NCBI GenBank assembly: GCA_013115135.1
Contig: JABANP010000307.1
Span: forward strand, 1-61,519
Source of the DNA: Perkinsus olseni
Taxonomy: Eukaryota; Perkinsozoa; Perkinsida; Perkinsidae
Length of the DNA: 61,519 nucleotides
Direction of reading: 5' to 3'
Under the pieces are notes generated by a model. It saw only the letters and a program-made list of their open reading frames with translations, had not been told where the DNA came from and did not search any database. A program made the position numbers and the translations under genes. Below, piece after piece: positions 34,448-45,000 of the stretch. The first letter of the stretch is position 1. Each line of letters opens with the position of its first letter.

Positions 34448-35534
34448 AGACGTGAGAGAGGTATAACAGGCCTACAACAACCGACGACGACAACAACAGG
34501 CAGGAGGACCAGTGAGAACAACGATACCAGTAATAACAACGAGAAGACCAGCACCACCGATAAGCCGGATGATGGGGGCGAAGCAGAAGCAGACGAAGCA
34601 GACAGGATTCACCGAGGCTGAGTTGTCGACCAGCAACAACGATAGAGCTACAACACTATTAGTTACCAATAAGAGGAAGGAGTGCTGGCAGCAGAATGAG
34701 GACAGTAAAACTGATGCATTGAGAGGATTGAACCCACGACCATCTCCATCGAATAAACAAACATACAGTACTACTCGCCCAGCCAACGCGACATAAACCG
34801 ATTGGAAGACAGCAGAATCATGTCCGCCGAACCCTCACATCCCGTGTACCACACACCTCGAGAACTTCACAGCGTCAGCTCGCCTCTCAGAGGCAGCCTC
34901 TAGGACTTCACTAACGACGACACAAACTCATCAATTCCCAAGTGGGCGTATCCTGGGACCAGTGGAGGTCAAATAACATCAGGCACGACCACACGCGGAG
35001 AGGTTCCAGCGGAAACACCATCTTGAACCGCTCCCTGACCCAACAGGGCCCCAATAACAGCTTTCTCCGAGCTTTGGGTGCATTTGCAGGGCCCGTGGAG
35101 CTCGCTCCTGATCGATATTCCTCAGATTCCTCTGCGTCAGCTCGAAGAGAGCGTTACCTCCCCGCTCTCTCACGATACGACGCCGGGCTGGATAGGAGGG
35201 AGAGGGGAGAGAGAGGCACACGTTATAAAAAATGATGAGAGATTTGGCCGGGTGACGCACGTGTGGAACAGCAATTAGAAAACGCAAAACATGTTTCGCT
35301 TCGCTCCGTCCGTAAAGTGCGATCTCGCCACCGAAAGCGCAGGTTGGTGGTTGCGACTGTTGAGCATATCTCAGAACAATGTGCATACGATCCTTTTTCT
35401 TTGCGAGAAAATTGATACAAACTCTGCCCTGCCAAGTTCGAACAAACTCAACGTAGTCATCTCAACTACTAGTTGAGACTACTGAGTTGGCAACTAGTCT
35501 CCACCAGCTCACAGATATTCCTCTTAATCAGCAG
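34448..35534. other. Region between KH gene and tRNA-Gly
   Basis: No gene could be supported. A further B-box-like sequence (GTGGGTTCAATCC, minus strand, about 34705-34717) occurs here, and a perfect 9-bp-arm one-base-centre palindrome lies at 35460-35478, 57 bp upstream of the tRNA. Confidence 0.5.
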
Positions 35535-35606
35535 CACCGTTGGTCTAATGGTTAGGATATCTGCCTTCCAAGCAGATGGTCCGGGTTCAATTCCCGGACG
35601 GTGCAG
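35535..35606 (+). tRNA. tRNA-Gly(TCC)
   Basis: A complete 72-nt cloverleaf. The acceptor GCACCGT pairs with ACGGTGC and the discriminator is A. The D arm has GGTTAGGAT. The anticodon stem TCTGC/GCAGA encloses loop CTTCCAA with anticodon TCC (35568-35570), reading GGA. The variable loop is TGGT, and the T arm is CCGGG TTCAATT CCCGG. No intron, and CCA is not encoded. The internal A and B boxes would be the promoter; a clear T-run terminator is not obvious. Confidence 0.95.
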
Positions 35607-36054
35607 TTTATCTCGGGTGTTCTTTTCGTGAATTTGGAATCGAGCGGAAGCTGATACTCGAATCTCATCGCTGCAACGAAATCGGACAGAAAAGGAAGCC
35701 GTCACTTTCCACCAATTCCCGTGTCGCATTCCCTGAGAGGGAATAGGCGCTCAGATCTTCTGCGACCAAACGTCAATAGGTCGACTACACTTTGTTATAC
35801 GGCATTTATGATCACCTAAACGCAACTCTGATCTACATCGTCAATGCAGGGAATGATACAACTATAGAAGGATGGACGTTTCAGGGACAACAGACTGGCT
35901 GCCGCTGCCGATGATTATTTCTATTAAATCGCTACGGATTCTGGAATGGGTTCGATGTCGATGGGCTATAACCTGACACGCCACGACTACATCCAGAAGG
36001 CACTCACACAAGCCACTCACAACAAGTGTTAGTATCAAGTAACATAGGACGAGG

Positions 36055-39000
36055 CTAAGCGACAGTCGCCGCGCTAGGCTCAGCTGTCATATCGTTAATC
36101 TGAGGCAACCAACACCACTCACAGCAGTACACGTGCCGTCTCAAGTCGCTCAAATCCGCGATAATTAGGCCACACACGTATTCAGAATAAACCCCAGTTC
36201 GGTCAATTCCCGCGAACACGCGCAAAATTTCAGTGGTCGGACTTCGCTCTCGAGCTCTTCGATCGTGAAAACAACAACTCACCGAGCTGTTGACGTTTGC
36301 TTCTTCCTCTTCTTCTTCCTTGCTTTTCTCCTGTTCCTCCTTCCGTTCGGCTCGAGCAGCCTCTATGTGATGAATCAGCTCGAGTTGCACCAAAAGCTCG
36401 TTAAATCGGCCCTGAAGGGTTTCATCTCTGAGCCACTGGGTCTAGCTCTCGGCACGCCCCAGCCTTACCATGATCTTCCTGCACTGTTGCATAACGAAGG
36501 TCTCTGGTGCATTGTACAGAGCACAATTGGTGAAGACCAGATCACAGTCCTCGTAAAACAGCAACGCGTTTTCGTACTCCCCCTTGTGGAGCTTCTTACG
36601 TATCTGAGACAACCCGCGTGAGGATAGCTGGGGGGAATTATCCAGAGATCGAAAAGGGGGGAACAAGAAAAAGGAGGATGGGAAGAAGGGGGAGAAAGAA
36701 CGGTAAATATGGCCGCATGTAACACACGAAAGTAAACACCATCTCAGTTGGAGGTCTGTGCAGTTCAATGGTTCGAATGCACAAAACCAAACGGAACAAG
36801 TTGGTGGTCATTCATTGCATCTCTCTATTGAAAAAATGGCAATGCCCTGCCCACTCCGACGAAAAATCACGCCCGAGAAAAAATCAGCTATTTGGCAATA
36901 TCACTACTAGCAGCCATTCGTTTTACCAATCCACGAGGGGGCTAAAAATACGAACCTCGCCTTGACGGATACCAGCTCGCGCTGTGCGTCGCCATGATAG
37001 AAGAGGCCTTCCCGTGAGAGGAACAGCCCAGTTGCTGTTGAATCCGTTGATCTCACCGTTCCAAAGTCCATCGGGTGTTTGACGACGGTGAAATAATCTG
37101 AGCACTCGTCCTTCACGGGATCTACTGGCTTCAGAAATATTCGAGTATCATCGAAACTGAAATGCACGCATCACACCAAATGAAGTGTTCGGAACGATTT
37201 GCGTTTTTCCAGCTCGACGGCCAGCGATCAGTACGACCCGGGAACTAATCACCGGAATACTTGAAGTCGCAATAGCTAGGCTGCCACCAGAAAGTTGGCC
37301 CCGATATCTCAATTCTATAGAAAAACAAGGACGACTGCCTCACTAGCACTGTAGCTCCCAGTGATAGTCTATCGCCGATAGGTGGACTCGGAAGATCCCC
37401 TCTCCTCTGGCAACCAACAACGATAGCACGATTATCCGAGTCCGGAAATAACAACGAGTGCACATTGCCAAGAATCGATCCTTAGACCTCTCGGTTGGCG
37501 AACTAAGGCACTAACCCACTCAGCAGTATCATGCGTGCCCACCTCCTACTTGTGAATGTCCCGGACGAGTTGCTTCGCCAACTGTTGCCATTTCTTAGCC
37601 CCTCCTCGACTCGACCGAGGTTGCGGGGAGTTCATCACACCACCCTGCGTCTGCCCGTTCGACTTAGCTGGACTAGCCTGCGACGGTGGGGTCGAAATCG
37701 GTGCCTAAAATGAATGCTGTGGGACTTGAACCGGCCACCTCCAGAATCTGGATCTGTGCTTTTGAAATCATTTTCCTGACTCTCTCCCAACAGCTGTAGC
37801 ATCGAAGCACATCCACGTCCCTTCAGCACTCGATAGCCCAAGACGGCTACAAATAAATCTTCATTTTCACCGACATCGTTGACTCCCAGCCGGGTGAAAA
37901 ATTAACATCATTCGGTATAAGATTTCCCCAGCGGGAAACTCCCATTTTGGTGTGAGAGTCGCCGAAGACGTCGAACCAAAGCAGCGATTGCTGCTTACGT
38001 TTTTCTCCCACACGGCAATGTCGGGATACTTCCTCTCAAACTCTTCCATCTGCTCCACCGTCACCATCGCGCCTCCACTATTCGCAGTAGTCTGAAAAGG
38101 TCAGCGCCGAGGATCGAACCCGGGACCTTTCAGTTGCTCGCTACCCCATCCCCCTTGTACACTAATCGATACTTCTTGCGGGGAGGAGCTCCCGAATCCG
38201 CGAGGCTTGATAATGCTTTGTCGGCCATGGACGCCAAGTATGCCCGCCTGACAAAACAAATTCCATCGCTTCGCTCCGCTAACAAAATCCCGGATTGTAC
38301 AAAAAGGCGAATTTGCACATAATCCTTCACAGCGTGCCTAGTGGTCATAGCACACTTACCGCTAAAGGGAATGACGTCGAATCGACCCGACAACCTTTCG
38401 GAAGGGCGACGCCCGCTCGACCCTCTCCCTCATTACAGCATATCGTTATCCTTAACAAAGAACTTGGCGTCCTTCCCCTTCACATCACGTTGGGCCGCGT
38501 ACACTCCGAGCTCCTCAATCAGCATTTTACACATCTCCACTCGATTCTCTCTCGCCGCGTAGAACAAGGGGGGCTGGCAAGAGAAAACGGCAGTAGCAAT
38601 CTATCTCCCCACGAACGCAGTCTTCTGACTACTGGACGATCACTCAAATAGTAACGCAATTGACATGCTATCCGAAAGTAATTCTCGCAGGAAATGATGC
38701 CGCTGCCAGGATTCGAACCCGATACCTCCTGCGACTACTACCTGCCCAGTATGGTCCACTATGTCCGCTTTAGCGCCATGTACCGTGACCAAAGCTCGAG
38801 TGCAATGAATGTGGCCCTCTCTCACCGCGTAAAACCTAATCAAGGAACATCGATACCCATCCACCTTATCATAACTACAAAATTTGCGTCGCGAAACAGA
38901 GTCAGTCAAACTCATAAGAACTTTTACTCTACTCGGAGTGAATAGCTAGCCTGGTCTTCAGTGTTTTGCTTGACCTGTACGGGGAAGCTCCACTCCATCT

Positions 39001-42000
39001 TGACGAAAGAGTAAGGACTTTGGTGGCCGAAGATTGATTGGGGATCTTTTCAACAAAACGCCAGTTGGCGCAAAGTACAACTAACTTCAGAACATGCTTA
39101 ACTGAACATTCGTGACGATACGCTAATCCAAGGCGGCCTACGACTTTGGGAAAAGTTACTGGCGCTCGAACATTCAGCGCGCCGCTCGCCATGACAATAG
39201 ATTAGCTTCGGGCACTCACTCGCCCAATCACGCCCCCCTCGGCGGCATGTTTATGCCGACCGAACGTACGCGTGATCTAATTCCCACTCCTCGCTGTCGA
39301 GCCATAGTCGTTCATTCGGCGACTGGTCGTGCCACTGTACTTCAACGTGGCCGCTTTTGAACTCTCGGACCACAGTGGCTCCGTACCAGTGCTTGCCTCG
39401 TTTGCCACGAACTCTCAACTTGACTCGAATGTTCATGCCAATGCGAGTGGGACAAGCCTTCTGATCCCGCGTGCAATCAAGGGCGGGATCGTCGCTGTCA
39501 TCGACATCCACGCAGTCGGTATCCGGGTCGTGGTCAACTGGCAGCAGGTTGTATTTATTCTCACAAGTCATTCTCTGCTGCTTGCCGGGAAAGATGACGT
39601 CATACGTATGATCTCCTCGTGTGCCAATGACATGGCCGATTCGCCAAGGAAATCCCAACTTTCGGTTACCCGGGGCGTATACCAGTACAGTGGATCCAAC
39701 GTCGAAATCTATCCCTTTCTTTCCCTTGGGGCATTTGGATCGAACGCCCTCGAGGGCTCTCTCCTTCAGCGTTCTCCAATGATAATCGATGAATTCCGTC
39801 CGGATAGTAGTGGCATCACGACCGGGCCTGATCGGATCAGCGCTACGTACGTAGCCGAAGTCCCGCCCCCAACTTCTAGTATAGCCCCAACATAGCGTAT
39901 CGGGCGTGACGATTCGTTTGGTCTTATCCGCGTCGTAGTAGTACGTGAGTGTGGGACGAGTATTCAGCAATAGGCATACTTCCAACAAGAGTAGGTCCAA
40001 GTCCTCATCCGATATGTCGGCCACCTTACCAGAGTGGTTGCGGAGTAGAACCCGCATCTTGCGGCCACCCAGGTCATGCACCTTTTCGAACTTACCTCCT
40101 TCGAAAGGGGATCTTACGCTCAAGGGTTCCACTCGGGCGCCGAGGTACTCTCCGCACAAAGCAGTAAATTTCCTGCTTGAGAAGTACGACGCCGAGTCTA
40201 CTACTAACTCTTTCAAACCACCCTTCTCGAGCTGAACCTTTCGCAGTATGCCCATCATAGTCTGGAGATCCTCACGATTTGCTCGCACCCAGCAAGTATG
40301 TCCAGTCACAAGACAGGTCACACTCACGACCTTTCTCCTCTCGCCAAGAGAGTAATAATCCACGCCACATCGGAAATACGGTTGGTGAAACTTTAACCGG
40401 TCGACGTGACCCTTACCCAAGCTTGGAGGCGTTGCCCATACCCGACGAGCACGAGCTATCTGGCAGATCAGGCAGACCTTGATGAGCTTCCTGGCGACCT
40501 GAGCTGCCCCTTTGATATGATAATCAGTTATCGCCGAACATGTGCCTGGGATTCCGCTATGCCTCGTCGCCCGGTGGGCAGTCCTCACTACTAGAGCCCG
40601 AACATACTTTGCGGTCTTAGGTATGATGGGCAGGAAACTTACCCGTCCAGAGGCATGGCCCGTACGGTACGCTAAGTACGACGCATGGGCGCCCTCTATC
40701 TCCTGACGGAATACGGGTCCGCAAGGACGAAGAGTATCACGTTCGCTCGGGTCCACCAAAGCACGGTACTCCTCATCATAGAGCTGCGTGCTACGAGCAA
40801 TGATCTGATCGTATTTCTCTGGTTCGAACTCGGGTAAGTCGGCGGAGACGTTGTTGACGTTCGCTCTTAAGATCCGGAGCGCGCAGGACGCCCCCCATAC
40901 CGACCGACGGAGAGAACTGACATCGAAGCTATGTCTAGCCGCTCGCTCCGCATAGGCTTCGTCTCGACTCGCGGAGTTTCGCTCTACTTGAAATATCTGT
41001 TCGTCTTCGACTCCCAGGAACGATATCACATCATTCGCGGAAGCGCCGTTCTCAGTCGCGGTCACACCGAGTCTCAGCGCGACTCGGTCAAGACGTAAAT
41101 CTTCAGGTGGGGATATCGCTAACGACCTCACAGCTTCATCTTCATCCAGCACTGCTGACTGCTCTCGGGCAGGGTCCCATTCCGGCTCTAAAGGATCGTC
41201 GCTAAGGGACTGGCTCGTTCGCGGCCAACCTTGGCCTGTCCGATAGCTAGGATCTCTCGGAAATTGCTCGTTCTCCCCGCCCCCCTGGCATAGACATTCT
41301 GCCAGTGTAAGATGGGATCCGATAACTTTACGCTCAAATAAACGGGATAACATGTCGGCGGCCTCATTCCGCTGACCTGCCACATGGCTAATCGTCAATC
41401 GTGCCAATTTTCGGACCGCTAGGAGTTCCTCGTGTAGAGCTGCGACGAGCCTGCTCAACGAGCGTCTTTCAACACCGCGTGAGTTTGCTAACAGCTGCGA
41501 ACTGTCGGCATTCTGAGCCCATGCCACGCAGGCTGAATTATCGCAGAATAGTTGTATCTCTATCTTTTCATTCTCGTCGTCGATAGCAACGCTGACCCGG
41601 TACGCTAGGAAGTCGTATAGATCTTGTAATAGTCTTAATAGGCATGCCAGCTCCCTACGATTACTGTGCCATTTCAGCTCACTCGCCTTAAACCGGAAGC
41701 TTTCAGCGAACAGTACCGTGCCAGAGTTACCGACATATACAATGTACCCTGCTCCCGACAGACTAGCGTCACTGAAGGCTCGGAGCTCCAGTGGCTGACC
41801 ACGTCCTGACAAGTCCCGTACCGGCGATCGATGGTCGCAGACCTCTTCGGCGACTTCTGCCATCCATTCGATAAGACAAGAATACGCCTGCTTCAAAGTA
41901 GGAGGCAAGTAGTGAATATCGATCTCCACTGGCCAGTCATACTTAGCAAAATGTCTGCCGATCAGCGATCGGATCGCGTCAGCGCACGCTCTCCCCTCGG

Positions 42001-45000
42001 CGTGCTGCCGGGGAGGGTCGAACGCTAAGCAACCTGCAGCCTGGAAGACCTTGCGCTTCGACGTCACTGAGCTGCGTCTTGCTTGCTCGACGAAGTCCTT
42101 CACCACGGCAATGCGGTTTTCACGTTTGCATCTCATTAGCATGTAAGGGCCGTCGTAGCTTACTATCATTCCCAAAAATCCACCTTCATCTGAGATGGCA
42201 GGCGGATCTTGGAAGCCTTCTGCCAGAGCGGTCTGAAGCTTCGACCGTACGGTTTCACACGCCAGAACATGGACCTTCGCCGTCTGCGTATCGAATCCGG
42301 CCAGTTCCATCATACCAAGCGTGGTTCGAAACCGACTGATCACTTGTTCCACCTCACCACTAAGAGCGAAGTCATCGACGAAGATGATCAGGATCGCAAT
42401 GCCCCGAGGTAAGAGGATGATCTTAGTGGCGCATCCACATGAGCGTGCTCGTTCCACTATGCGGCCCAAGTTGGCCGATAATCCGCTAGGACCCACGACG
42501 ATCCCGAAGACGAGTCGAGATGACGTGTAAGTCCCGATACCGGTTTCCAACGTGAGAACAAGGGGGTTCTCATCAGGGGAGACTAACCGTACCTTATAGA
42601 ATGCCGCCCGAGCATCGCCAATTACCGTCGTACGGCCGCCTAAGGCCCTCATGGTCGCAACCGGTAGCCAGAGAGAGGGTTGGTTCGACGATGCCTTCGG
42701 TAGGTGCGCATTAATGTCTCTCATGTCGACTACTAATCTCGGTTTGCGAGACCCGCCCGGGAGAAGGAATACTTGCGCGCCCGGGAGACTAACCGTTGGC
42801 CCTGATGTTGCACTGCTCGCTGGATACCAGAATTTCGCTAAGGCGTTCATACATCCGTACTGCATACGAGCGTCCTCTAATCTTCTCTGTACTCGCTATC
42901 TTGGGTATCATCACTTCGCAGATGAATCGTTGATTAGGAAGGTCTGTGATGTCATCTCCGACCACAGAACGGATGCGAGCCTGGTACATACCACTTGTGC
43001 TGGGTACTGGCACCCACGATTCGTTTCGCATGTCCCGCATAACGTCATAGATGAAGCGCTTCTCGGAGTCGTCGAAGAAAGGGCAACATTGAGGCGGTGT
43101 AACACCCTGGGCCCGTCGTGTCTTACGGGTATCCAAAGGTCGTTTCTGGATAGCAGTAATAGTATCATTCATGACTTGCGCCACCGATCGACATGGCGCA
43201 GGGGCCCTGTAGATGCAACAGTCGGCCTTCGGGCCAGCATACGCTTCGACAGACCCGATGATGACAACCCCCCACTGACTGATGAGGGATCTTCCAGCCA
43301 GCACCGACAAGTAAGGACCAGGCGAGGATGCCGTGTTTATCAGAATGCGTAGTTCGGTTTGCGCAGTGGCGACTCGTCGCAATGTCAAGTCCAGTAGTTC
43401 TAGAGAGCAGTCGACCACCCAGTCTATTTGCGTACGAGTACCATCGGCCAAAGAGACTGCAATGGGTCGTTCAAGCTTAACAGGATCAACTCCCGTCACG
43501 ACCCTCAGACAGTCGAGAGAGTGTGTCAACAGGTAGGCACCGCCAGCTGCGGTGTCCAACACACAACGACCAGAAACCACCGTACCACCGCCGTGGGTAG
43601 GACCGAACCGGATAGAGACACCTACAACAATCTCGGGGGGTGGGGGTGCCTGCCCAGATCCCAACCGAGACGACAAGGAATAGATTTTATCTTCAGAAAT
43701 AGAGTGCACAACATTTCTTTGGGTATATGTTGATAAATATGGAGCATTGTAGGATTCTGAAGCGGTAGGACATCCGGGTGTGACCGAATCCTCAAGCCAC
43801 ACACCATCACGCGTCTCAATTGGAGTTTTGATTGCTAGACGCTCCTGATTGGAGACGTCCAGCACTCGGTTTTTCTTCAAACTCCCACGTTCGGTACTTA
43901 TCCTTTGGGAGGGCCGATATCTTCTTCTCCGCTGCACTCTTATCCCTGAAGCCTAGGATATAATAAGTACGGCCAGCGCGGCTACGTCGTGGCAGCGCTG
44001 CATCGGCTCCGGAGAGGTTCAGCAGCAGCTGCTTGTCGCGACACCCTTTACCGGTTACTCCGTAGGCTACTGCGTAAGATTTGACCCACTCGTTTGCTGT
44101 TATTCGTGGAGGGCTTCGGTCAGATACTTGGGCAATTACCGTGCTTTGAGAGTCTGTTCGCGTAGTAGATAAAGATCGAACTGCATCCTGACCTGACGGG
44201 GACTCCCTCCTAAGACTGTCTGCCTCTTCCAATAGACGACACTCGGCCTTGATAAATCCTACGATCGTCTTATCAGTGCTGCCGTCCAAGGAGTGAAATT
44301 CGACCGCGATCTCCCAATCTCCCTCTTCGGAAGTACACTGAGTCCTGCAACGGCGAATAACGCCCACGACTATTTCCTGCGGTAAATGCGACAGAACTCG
44401 GCGGACGAATTGGCACTTCTGTGCAGTATCGGAAGGATGTACGATCCGATATAGCTCGTTAATAGAGATTATATCCTTGATGAAGATCTCGGCGTTCTTA
44501 ACGGAAGGGAACCTCAGCTTCGTCATTCGTTCTTTCAATTCGTCCAAGAGGATAGTTCTCTTAGCGAAACGCTTCTTGCAGACTTGAGTGATAACCTCCC
44601 ACTGGTCTCCATGAACTTCATATGCCCCCAACGCACAGTCATACACGGCTTCGCACTCCTTCAAGGTAGACAGCAATTTTTGGGTGCAGGTGTGGCGCAG
44701 CTCCAAATAAGGTGTGAATGTCGTCCTGTCGGCGTCGAACTCTCCTGCGTGTATCTCGGCAAGAACTTCCTCCAGTCGTCTACAGTGTTGTGGGAACTTA
44801 AAGGAGTCCTTCAGATTTACGACGCTCAGCTTTCCGACGACTCCAGCGTCACAATGCTTGGAATGCACAGTTGCTGGTCGGTGGCAAGTGTTCGGCGGGT
44901 TCGCGGGAATATCCCTGGGCTCGATGGAAAGGAGATCTTCTGAGACTTTGGGTTGCTCCGGTACTCCGAAATCTTCGTGCTCTTGAGGCGTTTCGGTAAA

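Noticed and set aside
35469..35729. Minus-strand reading with HRPGIEPGPSAWKADILTIR
   Set aside because: This is the reverse translation of the tRNA-Gly gene, a common false protein.
36760..36790. Plus-strand GGTTCGAATGC as another tRNA-like core
   Set aside because: No D-arm or anticodon-arm partner and no intron border here; likely chance.
38700..38780. Functional tRNA gene on the minus strand
   Set aside because: Only the T arm and acceptor strand fit; the 5' part is ankyrin coding sequence.
38929..39192. Small ORF starting MASGALNVRAPVTF, also at 45323-45628
   Set aside because: It lies in the LTR of element 1, which explains the two copies; no evidence that it is a gene.
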